Source: Acholoe squamosa
Taxonomy: Eukaryota > Annelida > Polychaeta > Phyllodocida > Polynoidae
Direction of reading: 5' to 3'
Assembly (NCBI GenBank): GCA_949317995.1
Contig: OX439050.1
Coordinates: 46,935,777 to 46,999,776, forward strand
DNA: 64,000 nt
Under the pieces are notes generated by a model. It did no database searches. It was not told where the DNA came from and saw only the letters and a program-made list of their open reading frames with translations. Of the stretch, positions 49,141-59,040 are shown one piece after another. Numbering within the stretch: position 1 is the first letter of the stretch; every line of letters begins with the position of its first letter. The position numbers and the translations under genes are program-made.

Positions 49141-49511
49141 GGCCAAAAAAAAAGGTTCGTTTCCGGTAACATGGTCCAAAAAGTTGAGGTCGGTAGGTCG
49201 GATTTTTTTGTTTTTTTTTTGTTTTTTGTCTATGGCCATTATTTGCTGGTTTTTCACTGGTGGGTGTTAGAAATGTTCATTTCCTGCATGGGATATTAGA
49301 AATCCATTGGAAAATATGTGCATACATATCAAATAACCATTTTGGAAGAGAATCTTCGAAAATTTTGAAAAAAATCTTCAAAAATCTTGAAAATATCAGG
49401 AAAGATTTGAAAAAAATCTTCAAAAAATTTCTAAGGTTGGCCCTCTTTAGCTGAGGTCGGTCGGGTTACCGGAAACAAACTTCTTTTTTTTTTTTTTTGG
49501 GGGGGGGGGCC
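49141..49511. mobile_element. TIR element with GTTTGTTTCCGGTAAC ends
   Basis: The left GGCCAAAAAAAAAGGTTCGT then TTCCGGTAAC is matched in inverted form by GTTACCGGAAACAAACTTC, T15, G11 and GGCC at the right. The interior has GGTCGGTAGGTCGG near the left, and on the right strand its counterpart CTGAGGTCGGTCGGG, plus an A/T-rich core with repeated AAAAATCTTCAAAA. No transposase. A part-copy is at 41428. Confidence 0.65.
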
Positions 49512-49944
49512 TAATGGACATCACCCCTAGTCCAACTATAAAAGCCACTACTACAAGTGAGATTTCCACCTTCTAATAAGGCATCTCCCACATCTCCAAA
49601 CCCTGATCCAAGGGAAAACTGTGCCATGGAGTGAAGACTATTAACAGAAAATCAGACAATCCGTGTGCGGGACGGCGTTCAGTGCAGGACAGGGGCGTGG
49701 CTGTGGGACTGAGGCGGCCGGTCTCATGTGGCGCCATTTTTCAAGCTACCTCCTAAAACTGCAGACGACAATCAGCGCCTTGTGATCACGAACGCCGCAC
49801 GAATCACTAGTAAGCTAGTGGCGCACTGAGGGCTACTCATGAGCTACAAGGATGAATCCACTATTCTTATGGAGGACTGGCCTACTAGTCCTAGTCCTGA
49901 TTTAAGCATATTTAAGTACATTTGTTTATTTTATATCTATTTAG

Positions 49945-50036
49945 GAACTAGATTCAATCCGCCGGTGCTCTCTGTGCGGCCTGATCTCATCTCTAGGAGC
50001 TGGCACCAGGTGTTCACATTTCAGACTTCATCATGA
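49945..50036 (+). CDS. Candidate terminal exon, unknown protein
   Basis: A very good acceptor (TTTTATATCTATTTAG, ending 49944) opens a frame in phase 1 that reads TRFNPPVLSVRPDLISRSWH then QVFTFQTSS and TGA. The frame is gene-like and free of simple sequence. A weaker internal donor (CACCAG then GTGTTC) would give a shorter internal exon. The family is not recognised. It is 1 kb from a minus-strand candidate, so one of the two may be wrong or the genes may overlap. Confidence 0.33.
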
Positions 50037-51101
50037 TTTAACTCAGCTGGCTCCCGTCTTGACTACTTACCCAATATCCAATCTCCCGTTCGTTTGACAG
50101 GTGTGCACCATGCATGTGTGATCGGACAAGTAGAAAGGATAGTCCATGAGAGTCCATGCACTATCTTTTCTGACTACATACCGGTTCACTTAATATGGAG
50201 CTTCAAGCCGTCGACAGGGGGCGGCACGTCTACAGCCATGACCGCCAGGACGTTACGTCACAGTCTGGGCTCCGTGCCTCCTGGCATGACGTAACAATGA
50301 TGTCATAGCTCTAACGTGATATGATGCATTGACTAGGAGTAATGCATTGAGGACACTGTCCGAATTCCAAGGTAAATGGATGACCTCAAACCAAGTCCAC
50401 CGACCAATTCATCAATCAATACCCCCGGGTCAATATCACATGATTGGTATAGTGCTGCTAATTGATGAATCCATGTCAAACTCAAGGCCTACTGGTATAC
50501 ATTTGGTACAATCACCTCACAACGTTAAAATTCTCAATACTCAATAGCACCCTATATTCACCCCACAATGATGCCCCTTTCCCTCCCTACCATGTAGCAA
50601 GGTCTAAAACTCTGTGGGCGAATTGAAAGGGCATTGGTTAAGACTTCATTGATTAATGGATATACATTGAGTTTCATCACCTTGTCACCATTGTGAAATA
50701 TGCAATACAGTATGCTGAAGCTACTCTCCACATTGGCAGAGACAGCTCTGCATCATGCTCTACATTACGTAGGTGCACATAGGTTGCCATGACTACGCCT
50801 GTAGTACAGACTGACAGACAGACTGTGGTGAGGGAGATGTGGCGGAGACGCCAGAAGGAGGGGGGGGGCTTGCTATTTGTAGAGCTGTTGTACTCAGTAT
50901 GACGTAACGTGACGTAACAGGGACGCAGGTAAGAACGCTTCCCTATCACGTCTACCTGAACCAGACCTCGACACAGCAAATATATCCCCTGATGGAAATT
51001 AGGTGAGCCGCATATTCCCAGGCTGCGTAAATGGTGGCTGGGGACTTCCTGGTGGGTGACTTGAGATATTTCAAATATTTCCATCCAAATGTACCACATA
51101 C

Positions 51102-51272
51102 CTTGTCAACCGCTTTATATATAGCCCAAACGGTTGCTGAATCGGCCAAAGAAACATTGTAGACCGATGGATAGCGGCCGATGCATTGACAGAGTTTTAT
51201 TCCAGAGTCCAACATTTTCTTAGACAACAACACTTGAAATAGAGCAAGGTGTTTATCGTTGTCAGGTTCCAT
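51102..51272 (-). CDS. Strong candidate first coding exon, unknown protein
   Basis: On the minus strand an ATG at 51272 with strong context (A at -3, G at +4) opens exactly 57 codons. They begin MEPDNDKHLALFQVLLSKKM and continue LDSGIKLCQCIGRYPSVYNV, then SLADSATVWAIYKAVDK, ending at a consensus donor AAG then GTATGT at 51101, phase 0. The peptide has two amphipathic helices and no low complexity; it could be an all-helical fold, but no family is recognised. The intron side has no long continuation in frame with similar quality. A possible acceptor (CCTATCAG) just 5' of the ATG suggests a non-coding first exon upstream. This is the best-supported start in the window. Confidence 0.5.
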
Positions 51273-51730
51273 AATGGGATAGAGGCTGATAGGATGGGCT
51301 GCGCTAAATCCCAGTCGACTGTTTTTTTCTGGATGATGCCATCTTCTCTACTCACGTAAATAGGTCGTTAAAATGACAAATGCCTATTAAGATTCTCCTG
51401 CAACGGAACCAACGCCATTCACACTAATTACTCGAACACAAAAAGGGGGCGATATGGAAATTCCTTGCCATAGAATACATTGGGTCCTCTGAAATTAACA
51501 ATAGAGTTCGAACAGTCTTCTTGAATTGGATTATCTCGAATTAATTTGATTATGTATATCTCGCCACTGGAGTGTGTAAACATGTAACATGTATTTCCTA
51601 GGATTTCTAGTGTAATTGTCTCTGTCAACCCTTTTCTATGGACAATTTACAAAGATGGAATGCGGTACTTACACTTACGCACAGGGAAATGCAGTATCTA
51701 ATGTAGGCCTACATTGATGAATCATCACAC

Positions 51731-51750
51731 TTACCTAAAAACAGAGAAGA
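51731..51750 (-). promoter_or_regulatory. Recursive (zero-length exon) splice-site candidate
   Basis: On the minus strand a pyrimidine tract TTCTTCTCTGTTTTTAG is joined directly to GTAAGTGTG, so a full acceptor abuts a full donor at 51735/51734. This is the known form of ratchet points in long introns. It is upstream of the 51272 exon in transcription order. A GTAAGT also occurs 57-63 bp further on, so a short exon is an alternative. Confidence 0.35.
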
Positions 51751-52684
51751 AATAATATTTAATGACATGTAAGGAATATTGATAGAGAACTTAAAACATA
51801 TGTTGATGGGTGGGCTACATTCAATGTCATATGATGCTAAAAGAAACATGCAAAGAGGTTATTCTGTTCATTGCATTTTGTCAGTTGGATTTCATCATTC
51901 TTTCATCAGCTCTGTCGTAATCAATGACCATTAAGCAGGTAGGCCTAGAATACATATTAAACACAACTTGTACATGTATACTCTCATGAGTGATACTAAC
52001 TTAGTTACTAGGTACTAGTATTAGGTTTTACCATAGATGCAACACACTAGTTTTAATAATGTATCCTACATTTTGCACTGTACATTTTACATACTAAAGA
52101 CGCATGTTATATAATGTTAGATAACACATCAACATAATCATAGATAAACTCATTGTATATCTCATGGACTAGCGATACTAATTGTATATCAACTAAATGT
52201 GAGGTTACATTAAATGCCAACTGGGGGCCGTCTTAACCATATACATGTAGTAGCGGCCCACTGTATGTACCACTGTAGCTGACTCTAGCAGGGATACGAG
52301 TGGACAGATATACATGTAGTTTGTACACAGGGTTTGTATTCTGGGTTTGGGTGGGTGGGAGGTACCTGGGTACTACTGTATAGTCGTGCAGTAGGTAGTA
52401 GACTTGCTAATAATAATTTGTACTATACTTCATATATACAGGAAATCGATTGGGGTAAAAGCTGGGATTGGTTAAAAGCCCGGGGTAAAAGTGAATGTCA
52501 GATTGTCTATCAATGACAGTGGAAGAAGTCTACAAAGTTAAGAAGTAAATGTGAATTTAGTAAGAGGGGTACCCCAAGGCCCAACCAAGGAGCTGGGTCC
52601 TTTGAGAAAGGGTGTTTTTTTTTAGATGGGAGTGGTAAAGTCTATGCCAATACTACACCCCACTGTACCTCCTGTGGTTGCAAC

Positions 52685-52974
52685 TCCCTCTTGTGGGTAA
52701 AAAAAATACGCCTATAGCAGAACCAGGAGCAACCAACCACAAGGACAACACTCCCCACCCACTCCCATACATACACCAGGCCTTTACACCAGGCCTCGAG
52801 CCCGACCAGGAACGCTACAGGAACGCCAGGCATGTCTGTCTGTGTGTCTGCGGTTAGCTCGTACTGGCTGTGGTTAACGTAATAGCCAGAGGACCCAGAC
52901 AGGTAGCTGGCGCCAACCCTACTACTCCAGTACATAGGAGGCACCACTCGTCCTCCAGGTACCATAGCCTCCTC
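52685..52974 (-). CDS. Weak candidate exon, possibly membrane or secreted
   Basis: On the minus strand, after an acceptor-like GGGACCCAG, the frame reads EEAMVPGGRVVPPMYWSSRV and GASYLSGSSGYYVNHSQYEL, then a hydrophobic stretch (GSVVLVVGCSWFCY). One N-glycosylation motif (NHSQ) is present. No donor is convincing and the acceptor is weak. The part before 52975 is a TATAAG repeat and is excluded. Confidence 0.18.
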
Positions 52975-52986
52975 CTGGGTCCCACC

Positions 52987-53203
52987 ATAAAACCTTGAGT
53001 ATAAGCTGCAATCGCGCATACGGTATAAGCCGCGCCCTGAGTTTGAAGCTATAAGCAGCACCATGGATTTGAATAGATGCACATTCCAGACATTGTAACT
53101 TAAACGCCGCGATGATGCTGTACCCTGACTTCTAGAAGACCCTTGTCAGATGCAGTAAACCTCTGAAATGGTCAGCAATAAATAGTCAGGTTTTTACGGT
53201 GTT
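52987..53203. mobile_element. TATAAGCCGC-family element, AAAACCTTGAG subfamily
   Basis: The left AAAACCTTGAGTATAAGCTG and GGTATAAGCCGCGCCCTGAG, with GTCAGGTTTTTACGG at the right, are consistent with the other members. The termini are decayed. Confidence 0.5.
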
Positions 53204-54185
53204 ATCTAGATAAGCCCTGTTCACACAATATCTGGTGCGCTTGAACGCTGTGTGCTCTCATGGTTATTCAATGTGTATAAGTGAGAAAGGGCAGTGATGA
53301 GTAATTCACCAACACCTGGATGATGTATGCTAATTGGTAGTCATGTGTTTTGTGATAGCAGGTGGGGATGCGATGATGAGGGTACTATACTACATTGTAT
53401 TGAAAACATACACACTTGTTGCACACCCATGTAAATTATCACCTCAGTCTCTTTTATATATTTGAGGTGCAAAAATATCTTGAGGACCCCTTTTGAATAT
53501 AATTATTATATGGGGTAAGAACAATACCTCTGAACAAAACCATGAAAAAAATAAAAGGGAGATTTGGCATGTATTCTTGTAGCCAGTACGTTTGTCCTCC
53601 ATGGGAAGCTGATTTAGGAGGAGGTAGGTGGGTGGGAACTACTCATACGCTGTGTACAATGCTACCTACAGGAACAACTTGCAACCTTACAATGCCATAC
53701 ACCTCCAGGCTGTGGGCAGATTGAAGCCACGTGGAAGCCACATTGAATTTAGAAACACCCCTCTCTCAGCTGCTACTTTGAGTTAGAAACCACATAGAAG
53801 CCACATTGGATTTAGCAACATCTCTCTTAACACAAAACTGAATATGAAGCCTTGTGGCAGGGTCAGTGACATTGAATTAAAACTAACTAGAATAAGAAGA
53901 CACATTGGAATTACCAACATCTATTCAGTAGACTTTTTTTAAGCCATCTAACTTGAAACCAGATGAATTCACACTGAATCAAATACCGTCCCTGTGCCAC
54001 TGAATTTGGAACTACAGGGATGCACACTTCTCTATCACAGGGAAGCCACAGTAAATTGAGACCGTTTTGTTATCAGCTACCAGTACATGATCTGTGAGAT
54101 CCATGGGAACTGAGGATTCAAACTCATTGACTGATCTTCACTTCACGACAACCAACACCCACCCACCATCCGTCAGTATCTTCAC
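53204..54185. other. Stretch without recognised gene
   Basis: Short local repeats of GAAGCCACATTG(G/A)ATTTAG lie around 53724-53820. No exon supported. Confidence 0.35.
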
Positions 54186-54205
54186 ACAAACACGTGATCT
54201 CACAG

Positions 54206-54236
54206 ATCCAAGATGGCGGCCAAGATGGCTACCATA
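54206..54236 (+). promoter_or_regulatory. Double YY1-type AAGATGGC element, possible start region
   Basis: CCAAGATGGCGGCCAAGATG contains two AAGATGGC motifs 12 bp apart. This motif binds YY1 and sits at the start of many animal genes with the ATG inside it. Reading from the first ATG gives MAAKMATIEGEAGFPS and then a stop after 29 codons. A CAAG/GTACC donor lies at about 54307, but not in that frame. Confidence 0.3.
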
Positions 54237-54319
54237 GAGGGAGAAGCCGGCTTTCCTTCCTGTGTCTGCCGCTGCTGGTTCTGGGCAGGCTGGTGCAGCT
54301 AGCCAAGGTACCAGCAGCA

Positions 54320-55630
54320 CTTATCCATCTGTACCCGGCGAGAACCCATTCTAAAACCCTTATATCAGCAGGCACAAGCGCGTGGTGTGTGGGTTGCCGG
54401 GTTCGGGTTGAGTAGAAGGGGTTGTGTTATTCACTATGGGTCTCAGAAGCAGGGCTCAGAAGCCATGTCAGTGCTTCTGACGTCACATGGGGGAGCAATA
54501 GCGGCAATACAAGGTTAATCTGGAGGCTTGCTTTATGATGGGAATATAGTACGAGTAATGTCAGAACTGCCTATCATGTAGAACCAAGGGTTAAAGCTGG
54601 AGGTGACCACACAGGGTGGTGGTTATCTAGGCTGTGGAAGGAAGCGGGAACTATGGTTTTCAATTTGCTATGGATTTTTATCATTCTTGCTATAAAAGGC
54701 TTCAGTTCATATCAGTATCTCTTTGTTATCAAAATCTGATTAGAATTTTCTACTCAGTTCACCCCAGATCAATTTTATTGAATTAATAATGTGAATTACT
54801 CAATATCACATTGCCATTCCCTCAATCTCACAATGTGCAATTAATTCCGTTTTGTCTCACAATAATGCCACAATCAACAGACTAGTCCTTCTAAAATGTC
54901 AATCCTCATATTGCTGCTGTGGACAGATTCCAATATTAAACAATTTCTGACGTTGATGAGATCCAGAAGAAGCCGTCCCATCCCCTTCTCTCTGTTATCC
55001 AATACCTCCGAGGCAATTCATCTCCACAATCTTTCCTTAGTGATAGCGGATATTTTTTTTTTCTTTCCAAGATTTCCATTTTAATATTGCACTGCCAGTG
55101 TGACAAAATGTCTCGAATTCAAACTTTTCAGTTTCTTGCGAGACATCAAGATTGCCTTAGATTCTCTGGTGTACATTTCTCACTGAGCCTCTACCCAAGT
55201 CTTGCTGTTGAAAGCGACTGAGTGGAGAGATACAACCCTGAAATGCTCATTAGACCCCGTCTGTACAGATTTGAACAGGAATGTAGGCCTAGAGTGATTT
55301 TACACTTTGAAATTTGTGAAATCAGTGAAAGGGCTGAAGCCTTCCTTCTAGGAGGAATTCTGCAGACACATAACCCTTTTAAAATCCAGTCTAACAGTAT
55401 GTATACCCCTCCTCATCCAACTAACAAAAAGAAAAAAAAATCCCATGACCAACTATCCACCCCCCCCCCCAAAGTTCATAGTGTATTGAACAGGAACAGT
55501 AGCTGACTGCCATGGCTGGGTGGCCGCTGGCTGTCTATGTGGAATAAAGCAGGGTGATAGCCAACAAGAAGCCTGCTGCAAGGCACAAGAGGAACCATCC
55601 AGGCAGTATTATAATCATCATGTAGTAGCG
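54320..55630. other. Stretch without recognised gene
   Basis: A CRE word (TGACGTCA) is at about 54479 and a C11 run lies near 55461. No exon supported. Confidence 0.35.
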
Positions 55631-55633
55631 TGT

Positions 55634-55996
55634 CTCCCTCATCTCAACCAGCACTGTTAGTCCTAACCAGACACCCTTCTACTCCCCATGCCATAGGCCC
55701 TGTATACTCCCTCATCTCAACCAGCACTGTTAGTCCTAACCAGACACCCTTCTACTCCCCATGCCATAGGCCCTGTATACTCCCTCATCTCAACCAGCAC
55801 TGTTAGTCCTAACCAGACACCCTTCTACTCCCCATGCCATAGGCCCTGTATACTTCCTCATCTCAACCAGCACTGTTAGTCCTAACCAGACACCCTTCTA
55901 CTCCCCATGCCATAGGCCCTGTATACTCCCTCATCTCAACCAGCACTGTTAGTCCTAACCAGACACCCTTCTACTCCCCATGCCATAGGCCCTGTG
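55634..55996. repeat. 73-bp minisatellite, 5 copies
   Basis: Units start at 55634, 55707, 55780, 55853 and 55926, each beginning CTCCCTCATCTCAACCAGCA. Only one base differs (CTTCCTC in the fourth unit); the last is cut just before its end. Copies this alike imply recent expansion or ongoing homogenisation. Confidence 0.95.
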
Positions 55997-55999
55997 CCT

Positions 56000-57404
56000 G
56001 GTGGTGGGCTCTATACGGTGTGACAATTGGTCATTAAGAACACGTTTTACTGCAGGCAGCGTCGCGAGGCGTTGGTGGGATGCTTTTAGGGTTTCAGTAG
56101 TTGCAATTGTCTGTATTTATGGGGTAGTTATACAATATGCATCATCAGTTGAACTTGGTCTAATTGCCTACAGTACAATAATCTTACATTATCAGTTATG
56201 GCTACATGTAGTATTTCTGTAAAAGAGGAAAAAAAAAGAAAGAAGATCATACATGATTATCATCTACTCGAGGGTGGAATGGATGTGATAATATATAGAG
56301 GGCAATGGTTTCAACCATTTACATAATACCTTGCATATTGAAGCAGTACTTGTTGCAACTAAACAACTCACCATCTTCTTTTACCTATTATGGTCAATCC
56401 ATGGATGCAGACACATACCGGTACATATATACCAGTACCATAGTGATGGTCTGAGGGGCGGGATGAGATAGGGGTAAATGCATAGGGACTGGTGTAGAGG
56501 GAGTGGGTGGATGGTACTGGAGAAAGGAGGCAGTGAGGGAGGGGGTGGATAGGCAGGGGCAGGAGGTGGGTGGGTGGTGGTGGGGCTGTTGTTGTCTGGA
56601 GGTACAAATAGAAGACTGGTGACTACCAGTAGTAGTGGCTGTGGATCAATACATGCAGACCCGGCACCTCAGCAGCCAGCCCGAGACGGCAGTGTATTGA
56701 TTCTGCACTGTGAGTATAGCTCCAATAACCAGGCTGTCCTCCTGCGACTCCATTCTACTGACAGTGACAATGGTTCTACTGACACTGACAGCAATAGACC
56801 TTATCATATATGGCACTCAACTGACACTGGCAGCAATGTGCCTACAATAACCTTCTTGTACTAAGGCTACTGTATACCAGGCCCTCCTCCCTGTGACTTT
56901 ATTCTACGCACCCTGACAGCAATGGGCCTACTAATATATGGCACTCAACTGACACTGACAGTAGTGTGCCTATTATACTCTACTTCGACTGTTGACAGTA
57001 TGGGTGTAATGGCATTGTGCTGACAGTGACTGCAATAAGCCTTAATATGACACTCAACTGATACTGACATCACTCTGCCTACTGTAACCTTCCTGCACTA
57101 AGGCTATGTATACCGGCATTAAATAAGACATGTATGGCATCGACAGCCCAAGTGTGCCTAGTGCTGCTTGGCCAACGATATGCATTTAATGTAGGTAATA
57201 GACGCCATATATAGTCCACAGAAAGGTTCATCCCAGAAGAAGGACCCGTGTGTCTGCATCAATGATGGCCTTTTTCTCCTATCCATATTCATGAAGCAGA
57301 ACTCATCATATATGGGGGACAATATAGGAGGGGGTTTATCCACCTACATACAGTACCTGCTGAGTCAGCAGTCTGTACACTCTATGCACTGATCCACTGA
57401 GCCC
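56000..57404. other. Stretch without recognised gene
   Basis: Irregular repeats of CTACTGACA(C/G)TGACAGCAAT with CTCAACTGACACTGACAG lie from about 56753 to 57070, a degenerate array. No exon supported. Confidence 0.4.
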
Positions 57405-57581
57405 TAGACTTGCTCAAGGCTATAGATTTCAATGTGTGAGAATCAAAATAAAGTGAGAAAACGAAAATTAAAGATGTTTCTAATGAACCAATTTCTAGTG
57501 AATCTATGAGCACAGCAGAGAGGGGGTAGGGATGGGGGATAGAACCGTTGGGAGGAGAGCTCAGGGACTCTCGCCAGTCTA
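57405..57581 (+). repeat. TAGACT...AGTCTA dispersed repeat, copy 3
   Basis: Starts TAGACTTGCTCAAGG and ends TCGCCAGTCTA; aligns with 26344-26515 in order and length. Confidence 0.7.
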
Positions 57582-57619
57582 ACTGTGCCTCGCCACAGCC
57601 ACCACCACTGCGGCGACAG

Positions 57620-57641
57620 TGACGTCACGTCAATGACGTCA
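57620..57641. promoter_or_regulatory. Pair of perfect cAMP-response elements
   Basis: TGACGTCA occurs at 57620-57627 and again at 57634-57641, in a small CpG-rich patch (GCGGCGACAG...). Two palindromic CREB/ATF sites 14 bp apart suggest a promoter or enhancer. No gene start is identified next to them. Confidence 0.4.
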
Positions 57642-57760
57642 CTCTAACGACACATAGGATAGCGAGAAATGATTTACATTCACAATGTTGTTTGTGGTGT
57701 TGTAGATGGGACTGAGTGTAGGGGAGGGACAGGGGGTAAAGGACAGGGGTTTGATCTCAT

Positions 57761-57985
57761 TCAGGTGAGCTCCCGGGACGATTCGGGCCGGTGAGTGGGG
57801 ATGATGCCGATGGATGATATGAAAACTATGGAAAGTAATTTGTCCAGAACCAACATACTATTATAAGCTGTTATGATAGGTTGGCGAACAAGCAGTGAGG
57901 CTACAACTTTAAAAGAAAAACCCTTCCCTATTTTCAGGATAGCATATTCTGATGGGTTTTCCATTAAGGAAAAAGATTCTGGCAT
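57761..57985 (-). CDS. Weak candidate open frame in the left arm of the inverted duplication
   Basis: An ATG at 57985 opens 74 codons: MPESFSLMENPSEYAILKIG, KGFSFKVVASLLVRQPIITA, and on to a stop at 57761. The context of the ATG is poor (a T-run precedes it). A diverged inverted copy of its first third exists 400 bp away. Not recognised. Confidence 0.2.
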   Translation of the reverse strand: MPESFSLMENPSEYAILKIGKGFSFKVVASLLVRQPIITAYNSMLVLDKLLSIVFISSIGIIPTHRPESSRELT

Positions 57986-58428
57986 GTTTTTTTTTTTTTA
58001 ATTTGTGTCACTGAAGAGCAGAGCAGCAGGTTTATCTGATGCATCTGATGACGTCGTGATTGCCAAAATGCACCCCAGTTATGCTTGCACAGTATTGTAA
58101 GGATGCAACTAGACGATCATTGTATCTTTTTCTCTGAATTGATTTGCTATTTTCCTCAACAAATACCCTCACAGAATGTTCATGTGCAATATCATTATCC
58201 TCTACCTTTTACTAATCCAACTAAAGCAACTTTTGTAACACCTTCTTTATATAACCAATGCAGCATTTGGTGAATTTTGGCAATCGTGGCGTCATCAGAT
58301 GCATCAGATAAAACTGCTGCTCTGCTGTATAGTGACACATATGTCAAAAGTCATGCCAAAATCTTTTTATTTAATGGAAACGCTATCATAATAAATAATC
58401 ATGACAATAGGGAAGGGGTTTTCTTTAA
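57911..58428. repeat. Inverted duplication of a gene-like segment
   Basis: Left arm 57911-58070 and right arm 58274-58428 are diverged reverse complements around a spacer of about 200 bp. Shared words include CATCAGATGCATCAGATAAA, CTGCTGCTCTGCT and AATAGGGAAGGG. Read outward from the left arm on the minus strand, the segment encodes MPESFSLMENPSEYAILKIG then KGFSF, open to 57761. The right arm, read plus, has the same segment interrupted by stops. The left arm may be a small gene or exon and the right arm a decayed copy. Confidence 0.6.
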
Positions 58429-58439
58429 GCCTAGGGTAG

Positions 58440-58512
58440 TGCTGCCTTCATGCATCATGCTGACTTTGATACACTTAAAACAGCTCATCATGATGCACCA
58501 ATGCACATATCT
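58440..58512. mobile_element. TGATGCACCA-family fragment
   Basis: CTTCATGCATCATGCTGAC and CATCATGATGCACCAATGCA match the family. No ends. Confidence 0.4.
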
Positions 58513-58785
58513 TAACAAGATATTTCATTAAATCTCAGCAAGGGATGTGGAAGACGTGTGGCTGTTATTCGAGCTTGATTAATGATCCTCAGGCTTCCAG
58601 GAAGACCGACGTCATCGTGCATATATGTTACATCACTTACCGTGTACCTGCCTTATTACTTAGGCCAAAAGGGTGTGTTTCAATTCACACCATTTAGTCT
58701 TCAGATAAAAGCTTTGGTGTCATATTTTGATTTTTAGTTGTTGAAATTTTCAGCTTCATGGAAACCTTCATACACAAACATGTAT

Positions 58786-59040
58786 CAGGGGTGTGAAATA
58801 CCAAAACACATTTAGGCTGAAGTGCACTGAACAGCCTTGTTAAGATTTGTTAATAACATCTTTACATTACAAAAAGGTGATTCAAATGGTCAAATAGTAA
58901 CAGTATAACACTTTCTGATTTATAGTGAGGCCAAAAATACCTTTAGGATACTAGAATTTGTTAATTTGGGATGATGTTATTTTTCTGGTCAGCTTGAAAA
59001 AGGCTGAAATCCGCCTTTAGGCTGAGATTTCACACCCCTG
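58786..59040. mobile_element. hAT-like miniature TIR element, CAGGGGTGTGAAAT ends
   Basis: CAGGGGTGTGAAAT at the left and ATTTCACACCCCTG at the right are perfect inverted repeats. ATGTAT flanks both sides (58780-58785 and 59041-59046). Inner words TTTAGGCTGAA and CCTTTAGGCTGAG also repeat. No coding. The flank is six bases exact, fewer than the eight normal for hAT. Confidence 0.75.
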
